A DNA stretch of 49,024 nt from Bacteroidales bacterium (GCA_017399865.1 JAFQAT010000009.1:1-49024), one strand, 5' to 3'. Positions 31,416 through 39,619 are shown, numbered from the stretch's first letter. The notes: a model not told the origin generated them from the sequence alone. Numbers and translations are program-made.

Positions 31416-32612
31416 ATGAAAAAATTTCTGATGTTAGGCTGCATGCTTGCAGCCATGGCAGGTTTCACAGCCTGCGAAGATGACAACACCGGCAACGGTG
31501 GTTACGAAGGTATCAACTACATCTACCTTTCTACACAGGAAGGCAAGACTACCCTTTATGAGACTGATGCAGATCCGATCGTTGTAGAGGTGATGCTTAC
31601 CGCTGCTCTCCAGGAAGATCTGGTGCTTTCATTCGCCATCAACGGTACTGAGGGTGTGGTTTCAATCGAGGGTAATCCTGTGACAATCAAGGCAGGTGAG
31701 AAGACAGGCACATTCAATATCGTTTCAAACAACGCTGGTGTTCTTGAGGCTTCTGCAAACTTCACTGTAGCTCTTGCCGCTGATGCAAACCTTCCTGAGA
31801 ATGTAGAGCTTAAGGAGGCTCTTGCATTCGTGGTGACTCCTGTTGTAGTTGAGGAACAGAATCCTACAGACGAGAAGACTGCGCTTCTGAATGCATACAA
31901 GGAAGCTACAGGCATCGACCTCACAAAATATATCGGTCTCGTTAATGTGAGCACAGTCATAACAGGTACAGACCCTGATTCGGGCGAGCCTCTCGAGCCA
32001 AGAACCGTGAACGGAAAGACACTTATAGAACTTTCTGAGTCAGCTACAGCCGAGGCTCCTGTTCTCAAGATGGCTACAAACGCAATGGGTATCGAGGATT
32101 ACATGTATCAGATACTTCGTTCTGTGACTGTAGATAACGATGACTACTGGTATGGTGAGTATACAATGCCTTGCTATGATGCCTTGATGACAGCCATAAA
32201 CTGGAGCAAGACCTCAGAGGAAGTTTTCTCGATGTCTCTCGACGGCATTACATTCGGTGCAGAAGGTGCTATCGAGTTCCTCGGCCAGGGATTGAGCCAG
32301 TATGAGGATGAGATTACAATCGTACCTTTTGACTACAGCTTTACTGCATATGACAGAGAGCTTGCAGCAATCGAGTCAGGTGAGCTCGATCCTTCTGCAG
32401 ACCCTGAATGGATGTATGACGCGACAGCAAACCCATATTATCACCTTAACTGTGACGACATCACAGAGGACTGGTTTGAGATGGAAGGCAACTGGATCGA
32501 GGCCTCAGCTTCAGTTTCGGAGACAGCCCTTACATTTACATTCTGCGTATATGCATGCTCCCTCGACTACGACTATACCCGTATAGTAGCAACATATACT
32601 CCCAACAACTAA
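31416..32612 (+). CDS. Surface lipoprotein of the SusCD operon, function unknown
   Basis: A 398-residue lipoprotein in the position where SusE/F-like accessory binding proteins usually lie. The signal MKKFLMLGCMLAAMAGFTAC gives the lipidated Cys at 20. It is followed by EDDN, an acidic stretch like the Bacteroidota lipoprotein export signal, so surface exposure is likely. Residues about 45-145 look like a Calx-beta or Ig-type strand-rich domain (VTIKAGEKTGTFNIVSN). The remaining 250 residues are Asp/Glu/Tyr/Trp-rich and I do not recognise them; a DUF4929-type family is possible but unsure. Probably helps capture the ligand of the transporter. Confidence 0.8.
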   Translation: MKKFLMLGCMLAAMAGFTACEDDNTGNGGYEGINYIYLSTQEGKTTLYETDADPIVVEVMLTAALQEDLVLSFAINGTEGVVSIEGNPVTIKAGEKTGTFNIVSNNAGVLEASANFTVALAADANLPENVELKEALAFVVTPVVVEEQNPTDEKTALLNAYKEATGIDLTKYIGLVNVSTVITGTDPDSGEPLEPRTVNGKTLIELSESATAEAPVLKMATNAMGIEDYMYQILRSVTVDNDDYWYGEYTMPCYDALMTAINWSKTSEEVFSMSLDGITFGAEGAIEFLGQGLSQYEDEITIVPFDYSFTAYDRELAAIESGELDPSADPEWMYDATANPYYHLNCDDITEDWFEMEGNWIEASASVSETALTFTFCVYACSLDYDYTRIVATYTPNN

Positions 32613-32634
32613 TTGATTATAAACAATTTCTGAT

Positions 32635-35460
32635 ATGCTGAAAAGAACGCTGCCTCTTTTGGCGGTAATGCTTCTTCTTGCGGTCGCTTCCAGGGCACAG
32701 TCTGTGTCCTGGAATGACCGTATAATGAATCCACTTGGTATTATCGATGAAAAACTCGATAATGGCCTCAGATATATACTGGTAGAGAACGATTCTCCGG
32801 ACAGGATGATAGAAATGCGTCTGATATTCCGTGCAGGTTCTGTGCTCGAGACTGAAGAAAACAGGGGAGCCGCACATTTTCTGGAGCACTTGGCCTTCGG
32901 AGGCACGAGGCATTTTCCAGGCCACAAGCTTGTGGACTGGCTGGAATCCAGAGGTGTCCAGTACGGTATCAGCATCAACGCATATACCGGATATGACCGA
33001 ACCGTTTATCAGTTGGCCATCCCTTCAGACAATCTTAAGGATATTGACAATGCCCTCCTCATCCTGAAGGACTGGCTTGTGGACATTCCTTTGGACGAAG
33101 AGAAGGTGGAGGGAGAGAAGGGCATCATCATAGAGGAACTCCGTGGATATGATGTCGGAGACGAGTTCTACAACCTTAAGATAGGCAGCGGACTTTACAG
33201 CAAAGGAATACCTCTTGGAACAGAAGAGGACATCCGAAAAATGACACCGGAGATTCTCCGGGACTTCCACTCGAAGTGGTATACGCTCTCGCAGGCAACG
33301 GTGGTTCTTGTGGGAGACTTTGACAAGGAATACATGCAGACGAGGGTTGAAAAGATATTCAGCTCTCTTCCGCCTACCTCTTCACCGGACTATCGCGAAT
33401 ATCCTCATACTTATGACCCAGGGGTTGATTATGCAGAGGTAAGGGATACCCTCATGAGGACCAGTACGCTTGAAATCATGGTTCCGCACGAGTGTACGTC
33501 GAGACGTACGGTAGGTGATGCAATAGATTCCGAACGCAAGGATATGCTTATTTCCGCACTTTCCGAAAGATTCTACAGGACAGGCAACGATGCGGCTCTT
33601 TCGAATACATGGTATCTTGCGGACAAGGACCATTTCACTATTTCTTTGGACGGAAAGACAAAGCAGGAGATTTCAGATAAGCTCGTGAGGGCTCTCGCTG
33701 AAATCAGCAGGGTATGCCGTGAAGGATTTACCTCTGAAGAAATGGAGATTGTCCGTAGAAAGGAACTTGACCGATTCAAGATCCCTCATAACAGTTCGAA
33801 TTCGTCGTATATATGCGAGTCCATAGCAAGTGATGTGATGTTCGGCGACAAGGACATCACGGATCCGAAGCAGTTTGAATGGGCAAAGGAAGAGCTGGCC
33901 TCCACATTGTCTGAAGACCTGCAGAAGATATTGGTGCGCTGGATGTTTGCTGCGGATAACTGCCGTCTCGCCGCATGCCGTCTGAATCCTCTTTTATGTG
34001 AGGGCTTTACTGTAGAGGAACTTGACTCTCTCTGGAATGCAGGCAAGTCGATGAGTCTTGGAACATATGTATTCGTGCCTGAAGAAGATGAACCTCGGGA
34101 GCAGTATGTCCGGATTCCGTCGTGGCTTCGTGAATCGGGACCTTTCGATCAGTCAGTTATTGCTTCAAGAAAATACCATGAACATACTGAAGTTACCGAG
34201 ATTGTCCTTACAAATGGATTCAGACTTGTATTGAGACCTACCAATGACGAGGAAGGTAAGGTCCAGATGCAGCTGTTCGCGCCTGGCGGACTGTCCAAGG
34301 CCCCGGAGGATGATTATCCTCAATATGAAGGAACAGCCGGGTATATTGAACTGGGAGGTATCGAAAGACTGGATGACGATGATTATTATTCAATTCTCTC
34401 GCAGAACGGTATAGGTCTGATAGTGGCTCTTGAGTCCTGGTGGCACGGAATCATCGCGTCGGCTCCTTCAGATATGGCAGACGTCATGATGAACCTTGTA
34501 GTGGAGAAGATGCTGCGTCCCGGACTTAATCATGATGATTTTGAAGAACTCCGGAAAAATGAACTGGAAAGTTTCGGGGAAGAATCCTATATATCTCGTC
34601 TGATGAGGACTGATTATCAGCGCCAGCTGAATGCTAGGCTGGACTCTCTGATGGGAAACATGGTATATGGAAGGAGGCTTTCTTTCAGGAAGTCAGATGT
34701 TGAGGAGCTTGATCTGGATCGTATCGGTGACTTTTACAAGAGGCTCTATAGCAATCCGGACGGCATGACATGTGTCGTATGTGGCGCTTTTGATGTGGAA
34801 GAAATGATCAGAATTGCGGTTCCAGTTTTTGCTCAGATGGTTTCTGCCGAGCCTGGAAGATATGGCGTTTCATATTTTACTCTTCCTGAAGGACGTATCG
34901 TCCATACATGGCCAAACTCAAACGATACTCAAGCTGTATTTGATTATGTCTTATATGGAAAATATGAGCCGTCTCTCCGTAATGGTCTGATTCTTAAACT
35001 GATGCAGAATATTGTCCGGGGGCGTCTCCTTTCTGTCCTCAGGGAAGAGAACTCTTTGGTATATTCTCCGTACATCTCTCTTTTCTATAATGCGGTTCCT
35101 GATAATATCTTTTATTTTGATATCAATGCCTCAGTCGACCGCCGCAATACAGCTGTCGTTCACGCCTATCTTGACAATATCATAAGGGAACTCCAGGAAA
35201 AGAAGGTTTCAGTTAAGGAACTGGAAACGTTGAAGCAGATATTCATCGTGAACAAGAGAAATTATCTGCAGAATGATGCTACAGCAGGCTGGAAGACCTA
35301 TCTGGTGGGACAATTAAAGAATAATGAATCTCTCTCGGATCTTGAGAATTATGAGGAGATATTAAGCTCAATCACTACAGCTGAAGTACGTGATGCTTTC
35401 AGAAATCTTGTGAATGCAGACAATCACCTTCTGCTGTCCATAGGAGATTTTGAACTATGA
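32635..35460 (+). CDS. Periplasmic M16 zinc metalloprotease (PqqL/FusC-like)
   Basis: A 941-residue pitrilysin-family protease with two fused M16 halves. After a signal peptide (to about 22, ASRAQ) the N-terminal half has the inverted zinc motif HFLEH (81-85) and the distal ligand Glu in EKGIIIEE (about 161), so it is catalytically competent. The C-terminal half (about 500-941) lacks HxxEH, as usual. Such clamshell proteases take in unfolded or small polypeptides. In Pectobacterium FusC, a periplasmic M16 enzyme, cleaves imported ferredoxin to free iron. Here it is encoded 22 bases after the lipoprotein gene and overlaps chaN by 4 bases, so proteolysis of the imported substrate is the best inference. 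Confidence 0.9.
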   Translation: MLKRTLPLLAVMLLLAVASRAQSVSWNDRIMNPLGIIDEKLDNGLRYILVENDSPDRMIEMRLIFRAGSVLETEENRGAAHFLEHLAFGGTRHFPGHKLVDWLESRGVQYGISINAYTGYDRTVYQLAIPSDNLKDIDNALLILKDWLVDIPLDEEKVEGEKGIIIEELRGYDVGDEFYNLKIGSGLYSKGIPLGTEEDIRKMTPEILRDFHSKWYTLSQATVVLVGDFDKEYMQTRVEKIFSSLPPTSSPDYREYPHTYDPGVDYAEVRDTLMRTSTLEIMVPHECTSRRTVGDAIDSERKDMLISALSERFYRTGNDAALSNTWYLADKDHFTISLDGKTKQEISDKLVRALAEISRVCREGFTSEEMEIVRRKELDRFKIPHNSSNSSYICESIASDVMFGDKDITDPKQFEWAKEELASTLSEDLQKILVRWMFAADNCRLAACRLNPLLCEGFTVEELDSLWNAGKSMSLGTYVFVPEEDEPREQYVRIPSWLRESGPFDQSVIASRKYHEHTEVTEIVLTNGFRLVLRPTNDEEGKVQMQLFAPGGLSKAPEDDYPQYEGTAGYIELGGIERLDDDDYYSILSQNGIGLIVALESWWHGIIASAPSDMADVMMNLVVEKMLRPGLNHDDFEELRKNELESFGEESYISRLMRTDYQRQLNARLDSLMGNMVYGRRLSFRKSDVEELDLDRIGDFYKRLYSNPDGMTCVVCGAFDVEEMIRIAVPVFAQMVSAEPGRYGVSYFTLPEGRIVHTWPNSNDTQAVFDYVLYGKYEPSLRNGLILKLMQNIVRGRLLSVLREENSLVYSPYISLFYNAVPDNIFYFDINASVDRRNTAVVHAYLDNIIRELQEKKVSVKELETLKQIFIVNKRNYLQNDATAGWKTYLVGQLKNNESLSDLENYEEILSSITTAEVRDAFRNLVNADNHLLLSIGDFEL

Positions 35461-36320
35461 AGAATCTGATACTGACAATTCTGACATGTCTGGTAACATT
35501 GGTTGCCAAGGCCCAGGATAATCCGGCATATAGGATATTTACATCCGACGGCGAAAAGACGGATTACAGCACTATGATTGAAACCGTTTCAAAGGCTGAT
35601 GTTATCTTTGTAGGTGAGACGCATAATTGTCCGATAGCGCATTGGATGGAGTATGAGATAATCAGCGACATTGCCAGGAAGTGCCCCAAGGGGTTGGTGT
35701 TAGGAGCAGAAATGTTCGAGAGTGACAACCAGCTTCTTTTAGACGAATATGTATCGGGCCTGATATCTTCGGACCGTTTCGAATCTGAAGCTAAACTTTG
35801 GGATAATCACTATACGGATTATGCTCCGCTTCTGTATCTGGCAAGAGATAAAGGTCTGCGTTTCATCGCTACCAATGTGCCGCGTAGATATGCATCATAT
35901 GTAAAGGATAATGGGCTTGAGGCTCTGAATGATTTGTCGGATGCTGCAAAAGCTCTTATGGCTCCTCTGCCCATCGCATATGATGAAGCATCGGCAGAGA
36001 ACGAGATGTTCGCTTTTATGAATATGATGGCAGGTCACGATTCTCAGAGCCATTATGCAGAGGCTCAGGCTCTGAAAGATGCAACGATGGCATGGTTCAT
36101 TGCAGAGAATTCTGACAGAAAGTTCATCCATATAAACGGTAACTACCATTCTGACAGCAATGGGGGAATCATTCCATATCTGAACAGATACCTTCCGGAT
36201 AAAGACGTCGCCACCATCTGCTGTGTACGGCAGGAGGAAATCAGCCGTCTTGATGTGGATAATCGCGACAGGGCGGATTTTATAATATGTGTTCCTGAAG
36301 AAATGACTATGACGTTTTGA
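35457..36320 (+). CDS. chaN: ChaN-family haem/iron-binding protein
   Basis: A 287-residue exported protein of the ChaN/Tiki-like fold (haem-binding uptake). The signal peptide ends near VAKAQ (about 20). Motifs: [16 protein letters not shown] (about 51-66), [17 protein letters not shown], and the second conserved site [12 protein letters not shown]. ChaN of Campylobacter binds stacked haems through a conserved Tyr and is iron regulated; EreA and Tiki are distant metalloprotease-like relatives. Translationally coupled to the M16 protease by a 4-base overlap (ATGA). This is the main reason to think the operon handles a haem- or iron-bearing ligand. A peptidase role for this protein itself is an alternative. 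Confidence 0.85.
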   Translation: MKNLILTILTCLVTLVAKAQDNPAYRIFTSDGEKTDYSTMIETVSKADVIFVGETHNCPIAHWMEYEIISDIARKCPKGLVLGAEMFESDNQLLLDEYVSGLISSDRFESEAKLWDNHYTDYAPLLYLARDKGLRFIATNVPRRYASYVKDNGLEALNDLSDAAKALMAPLPIAYDEASAENEMFAFMNMMAGHDSQSHYAEAQALKDATMAWFIAENSDRKFIHINGNYHSDSNGGIIPYLNRYLPDKDVATICCVRQEEISRLDVDNRDRADFIICVPEEMTMTF

Positions 36321-36330
36321 CGGGGTTTAT

Positions 36331-36338
36331 TATCTTTG
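36331..36338 (+). promoter_or_regulatory. -7 box of the LolD-type ATPase gene
   Basis: TATCTTTG, 17 bases before the ATG at 36356 and 10 bases after the chaN stop; it separates this gene from the SusCD operon. Confidence 0.6.
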
Positions 36339-36355
36339 CTGGAAAGATATGTATT

Positions 36356-37006
36356 ATGATTCAGGCAAAAGGAATAGAAAAGTCGTTCGGCACGCTGAAA
36401 GTGCTCAAGGGAATCGATTTCAACGCTTCAAAAGCAGAAGTCGTGTCTATAATGGGTGCTTCTGGAGCAGGAAAGTCCACCCTTCTTCAGATTCTTGGCA
36501 CATTGTCGACACCTGACGCCGGGTCTTTGGTCATAGATGGCGTAGAAGTTTCCCGTTTGAAAGGCGACGCGCTGGCCGAATTCCGCAACCGCAAGCTCGG
36601 TTTCGTCTTCCAGTTCCATCATCTCCTTCCTGAGTTCACGGCTCTTGAGAATGTCATGATTCCAGCATTCATAGCCGGACGTTCCCGAAAGGACGCTTCG
36701 GAAGCTGCTTCTGCGCTGCTGGCGGATCTCGGTCTGGCAGAACGCATGGGTCATAAGCCTACGGAACTGTCCGGTGGCGAGCAGCAGAGGGTCGCGATAG
36801 CCCGTGCCCTGATCAACAGACCTGCGGTCCTCTTTGCCGATGAACCTTCCGGAAACCTTGATTCCAAGACCAAGGAAGAACTCCACCGTCTTTTCTTTGA
36901 CCTCAGGGACAAGTACGGGCAGACCATTGTAATCGTAACTCACGATCCCGACCTTGCCGCCATGTGCGACAGGTCTCTCTATATGGTAGACGGACAGTTT
37001 GTATAA
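36356..37006 (+). CDS. lolD: LolD-like ABC transporter ATP-binding protein
   Basis: A 216-residue ATPase of the MacB/LolD group, most likely powering release of lipoproteins from the inner membrane. Walker A is GASGAGKST (34-42), followed by the LolD-type [19 protein letters not shown], the signature [15 protein letters not shown], Walker [13 protein letters not shown] and the switch His in VTHDPDL. No permease gene is adjacent; LolC/E must be elsewhere. The start at 36356 follows from the promoter at 36331-36338. Confidence 0.88.
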   Translation: MIQAKGIEKSFGTLKVLKGIDFNASKAEVVSIMGASGAGKSTLLQILGTLSTPDAGSLVIDGVEVSRLKGDALAEFRNRKLGFVFQFHHLLPEFTALENVMIPAFIAGRSRKDASEAASALLADLGLAERMGHKPTELSGGEQQRVAIARALINRPAVLFADEPSGNLDSKTKEELHRLFFDLRDKYGQTIVIVTHDPDLAAMCDRSLYMVDGQFV

Positions 37007-37018
37007 TCGTCTGAGCCA

Positions 37019-38068
37019 ATGGGAGTTTTTCGTTTCAAGAAGTTCGAAGTGGTGAATGAGCGCAGCGCCATGAAGGTAAACACCGACGGTGTCCTTCTCG
37101 GCGCCGCGATGACTATAAAGCAGGCAGACAGGTATCTGCTGGATATCGGCACCGGCACCGGCACCATCGCCCTTATGGCTGCCCAGCGTCTGTCGCAGGC
37201 CTGCATCGGTCATTCGGACAAGCGAAGCATCTCCCTACGTTCCAGCGAAGCGGTCCGAATGACCGATGCAGGCCCCGGAGATTGCCCGACAGAAGGTCCG
37301 GATGCCCGTCGGATCGGGCGAAGCATCTCCCCATGTTCCTGCGACGAAGGTCTGACCGGCCGTCAGATCGGGCGAAGCATCTCCCCATGTTCCTGCGACG
37401 AAGGTCTGACCGGCCGTCAGATCGAGCGAAGCATTTCCCTATGTTCCTGCGACGAAGGTCCGGATGCCCGTCGGATCGGGCGAAGCATTTCCCCTATTCT
37501 CTGCGAAGCCGAGCCGACGGGCATCCGGACCCTCTGCCTGCATGCAATAGATATAGACGAAGCATCGGCGACGGAAGCCGAAGCAAACTTCCGCAACTCG
37601 CCATGGCACGACCATCTCCATGCATTCAACATGTCTCTCGACGAATTCGCCCGCAACGGGGGCGGAACGGAATATGATCTGATTTTTTCGAATCCGCCGT
37701 ATTTCGAAGACTCCTTCAATGCTCCCGAAGAGCGCAGGAACAACGCCCGCCACACTTCGACCGGACTCTCATACCGCGAGATCCTCGATTTTGCTTCGGA
37801 ACATCTTTCCGATGAAGGAAGAGTATCCCTTGTGCTTCCCGCAGAAACCGAGCACGCCCTCTGCCGTCATGCGCGGATGTACGGACTTCATCTGTTCAGA
37901 ATCCTCCGCATAAGGACTGTGCCGAGAAAAGCCCCTTCCCGGATAATCGCCGAATTCTCGAGAAAACGCACGGAAACCCCTGAAGACAGGATCCTTACAA
38001 TACAGAATGAGGGAAAGTATACCGAAGAGTACCTTTCCCTCATGCGAGATTTCTATCTTTTCGCTTAA
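37019..38068 (+). CDS. trmN6: TrmN6-type tRNA (adenine-N6) methyltransferase with large in-frame repeat insertion
   Basis: A 349-residue SAM-dependent methyltransferase related to YfiC/TrmN6, which makes m6A37 in tRNA1(Val). The usual length is about 235-245, so about 110 residues are extra. Motif I LLDIGTGTGTIAL (40-52) and the catalytic motif SNPPYFE (224-230) are intact, as is HAIDIDEAS (175-183) that should follow motif I closely. Between them, residues about 61-173 consist of repeats (GRSISPCSCDEG, period 18) encoded by palindromic DNA at 37198-37531. The frame is kept on both sides. The insertion sits in a surface loop between helix A and strand 2, so the enzyme may still work. It follows lolD by 12 bases and ends in a 4-base overlap with a convergent gene. 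Confidence 0.85.
   Translation: MGVFRFKKFEVVNERSAMKVNTDGVLLGAAMTIKQADRYLLDIGTGTGTIALMAAQRLSQACIGHSDKRSISLRSSEAVRMTDAGPGDCPTEGPDARRIGRSISPCSCDEGLTGRQIGRSISPCSCDEGLTGRQIERSISLCSCDEGPDARRIGRSISPILCEAEPTGIRTLCLHAIDIDEASATEAEANFRNSPWHDHLHAFNMSLDEFARNGGGTEYDLIFSNPPYFEDSFNAPEERRNNARHTSTGLSYREILDFASEHLSDEGRVSLVLPAETEHALCRHARMYGLHLFRILRIRTVPRKAPSRIIAEFSRKRTETPEDRILTIQNEGKYTEEYLSLMRDFYLFA
37198..37274. repeat. Palindromic element inside the methyltransferase gene, 22-bp perfect stem
   Basis: 37198-37219 is the perfect reverse complement of 37253-37274 (22 of 22). The 33-base loop is AAGCGAAGCAT...CCAGCGAAGCG, with GCGAAGC at both ends (37222-37228, 37245-37251). It is the same loop family as the intergenic element at 20876-20955. 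It is translated in the methyltransferase frame. Confidence 0.88.
37295..37531. repeat. 54-bp-period tandem array of the palindromic element inside the methyltransferase gene
   Basis: Four copies of the core start at 37316, 37370, 37424 and 37478, spaced exactly 54 bases. Each begins G(G/A)GCGAAGCAT. The first three continue to CCTGCGACGAAGG and the fourth diverges at its end. The spacer GTCTGACCGGCCGTCAGA is itself palindromic. The outer 18 bases (37295-37312) are the perfect reverse complement of 37514-37531 and also recur at 37457-37474, so the last unit forms its own hairpin (37457-37531). The 54-bp period keeps the frame (18 residues). Confidence 0.88.
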
Positions 38069-38538
38069 TTCTGCTGCGGTCTGGGACCGTGATGCAGATT
38101 CCTGATGTGCTGCCTTCTGAACTTCTCTTCCGCAACAAAGATCTTCGCTACCTTTTTGTCCGGAAGTATCTTCTTGTACTTTTCTACAGAGTCGCTGCGG
38201 ATCTCATCCTGGCTCTCCAGCGCGTCCAGATATCTTTCCAGACATTTGCTGATCTCCTTGTCCGACTTGTCCTCTTCAATGGCTTTTTCCAGCTCCATAT
38301 AGGAGACGAAGGTGCTGCGCATCGCTCTGTCAAGCTGGTCGCTTACTGAATTATAAATCGGCCAGAAACTCTGCGCCTCCGCAGGAGTAAGGCCTATTTC
38401 ATTTGTAAGGAATGCGATCTTGATGCTCTGCATCTTTTCTTTCCAATCCTCTCCCGGCTTTGGCTGGGCGTAAGCATGTCCTGCATACAAGGCCATGACG
38501 AGAATCAATGCGACTGTTGAAAATAATCTATGTTTCAT
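38065..38538 (-). CDS. Exported helical protein, third gene of the second sigma locus (Spy/CpxP-like position)
   Basis: A 157-residue protein with a signal peptide (to about 24, GHAYAQ). The mature part is almost wholly alpha-helical and charged, with LTPAEAQSFWPIYNSVSDQLDR, a motif typical of small periplasmic stress or metal-sensing proteins (Spy-like) in Bacteroidota. It ends with a His/Gln-rich tail (HGPRPQQN). It is the last gene after an ECF sigma and an anti-sigma-like gene. A chaperone or sensor role is inference from context. Confidence 0.7.
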   Translation of the reverse strand: MKHRLFSTVALILVMALYAGHAYAQPKPGEDWKEKMQSIKIAFLTNEIGLTPAEAQSFWPIYNSVSDQLDRAMRSTFVSYMELEKAIEEDKSDKEISKCLERYLDALESQDEIRSDSVEKYKKILPDKKVAKIFVAEEKFRRQHIRNLHHGPRPQQN

Positions 38539-38547
38539 GGCTTCCTG

Positions 38548-38943
38548 TTATTTTGATAATTCTATATGTTCTGCTGATACTCCTGTGTAAATGAGATAGT
38601 TGATGATGTCCTCGCTGCTGACTTCCGCCTCTGCCAGCTGGGAACCGTATTCCATCTCGTATGCTATGGTGTTCATCATGTTGTCCGAGAACAGGACATA
38701 GTCTTCTTCTGTCATGTCGTACTGCGGCATGGACCTTTCAAGCAGGAAGGTTCCCGTTGTGACAAGGGATACGAATACGGCGGCCATGGCTGCGTATGGG
38801 GCTATGCGGTTCCATAGGCTGACCTTTACAGCAACAGGCCTGGCGTTGGCCTCCTTGAAGGCTCCGAAGTAGCCTTCAGGCACCGTGAACGGCATCTGCT
38901 TCAGCTCGAGGCTGTCTTTCAATATGTCATTTTCCTTTCTCAT
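38548..38943 (-). CDS. Small single-pass membrane protein, probable anti-sigma factor
   Basis: A 131-residue protein: cytoplasmic N-terminus with FTVPEGYFGAFKE (about 19-31), a motif seen in Bacteroidota sigma-associated membrane proteins; one membrane helix (about 49-68, YAAMAAVFVSLVTTGTFLL); and a C-terminal acidic domain outside the cytoplasm (EDYVLFSDNMMNTIAYEME). It lies 38 bases downstream of the ECF sigma gene and 9 bases upstream of the next gene. The role as anti-sigma factor is inferred from gene order and topology; no zinc-binding ZAS motif is present. Confidence 0.7.
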   Translation of the reverse strand: MRKENDILKDSLELKQMPFTVPEGYFGAFKEANARPVAVKVSLWNRIAPYAAMAAVFVSLVTTGTFLLERSMPQYDMTEEDYVLFSDNMMNTIAYEMEYGSQLAEAEVSSEDIINYLIYTGVSAEHIELSK

Positions 38944-38981
38944 CGCTTATTAGACACTTATATTAATAAAAGGTTTATTCT

Positions 38982-39527
38982 TTATACTTCAATTACTTTC
39001 TGTAAATCTTCCTTGACCTTTGTATAGGCATGGTGGTATGATGCCTTCAGGGCTCCCACGGAAGTTCCTGTTATATCCGCTATGTCTTCATATTTCATCT
39101 CGTCGAAATACCTGAGGTTGAAGACTATCCTCTGCTTTTCCGGAAGACGCTGGATCGCCTTGTGGAGTTCGCGCTGGAGCTGGTTGCCGTTGAAGTGCGG
39201 ATCGTCATCAATCATCCTCTCTACGGCCGCGTATGATGACTCTAGCGAAACCAGGGCCTTGAACTTCCTTTTGCGCAGGTGGTTGAGGACTTCGTTAGTG
39301 GCAATCCTGTACAGCCACGTATAAAGCTTCGAATCTCCGCGGAAAGATGGCAGAGCGGTCCATATCTTGATGAAGATGTCCTGAAGGAGGTCGTTGGTGT
39401 CGTCGTGACTGCACAGGAACCTGCGCACATGCCAGTACAGCCTTTCTGTATATGCATGCACGATGCCGTTGAAAGCCTCTTCCTGCCTTCCGCAGCCGCA
39501 AAGTTTTATGATATCGTTGTCAGTCAC
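38982..39527 (-). CDS. ECF-type RNA polymerase sigma factor (second locus)
   Basis: A 181-residue ECF sigma. Region 2 shows DTNDLLQDIFIKIWTALPSF and SKLYTWLYRIATNEVLNHLR. Region 4 has LPEKQRIVFNLRYFDEMKYE and the HTH DIADITGTSVGALKASYHHA. It differs clearly from the sigma factor at 11725-12267, so the two likely serve separate regulons. It is first of three genes, with a -7 type box at 39564-39571. Confidence 0.92.
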   Translation of the reverse strand: MTDNDIIKLCGCGRQEEAFNGIVHAYTERLYWHVRRFLCSHDDTNDLLQDIFIKIWTALPSFRGDSKLYTWLYRIATNEVLNHLRKRKFKALVSLESSYAAVERMIDDDPHFNGNQLQRELHKAIQRLPEKQRIVFNLRYFDEMKYEDIADITGTSVGALKASYHHAYTKVKEDLQKVIEV

Positions 39528-39563
39528 TTGTTATAAGACACCTTTTGACTTTCAGGGATTAAA

Positions 39564-39571
39564 CAAAAATA
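39564..39571 (-). promoter_or_regulatory. -7 box of the second ECF sigma locus
   Basis: The minus strand reads TATTTTTG, 36 bases before the ATG at 39527; only 21 bases from the divergent lepA box. Confidence 0.5.
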
Positions 39572-39592
39572 GCGAAATTTTTCTATATTTAT

Positions 39593-39600
39593 TATCTTTG
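39593..39600 (+). promoter_or_regulatory. -7 box of lepA
   Basis: TATCTTTG, 19 bases before the ATG at 39620. Confidence 0.65.
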
Positions 39601-39619
39601 CACCGATTATATACAGACG

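Noticed and set aside
37316-37531. The regular 54-bp repeats looked at first like a CRISPR array.
   Set aside because: Repeat plus 'spacer' are both conserved, the spacers are not unique, no cas genes are near, and the array is read through by a methyltransferase frame.
37019-38068. Considered two genes or a pseudogene split by the repeat insertion.
   Set aside because: The frame is continuous and all catalytic motifs downstream (NPPY, C-terminus) are in the same frame as motif I; the second half has no start or promoter of its own.
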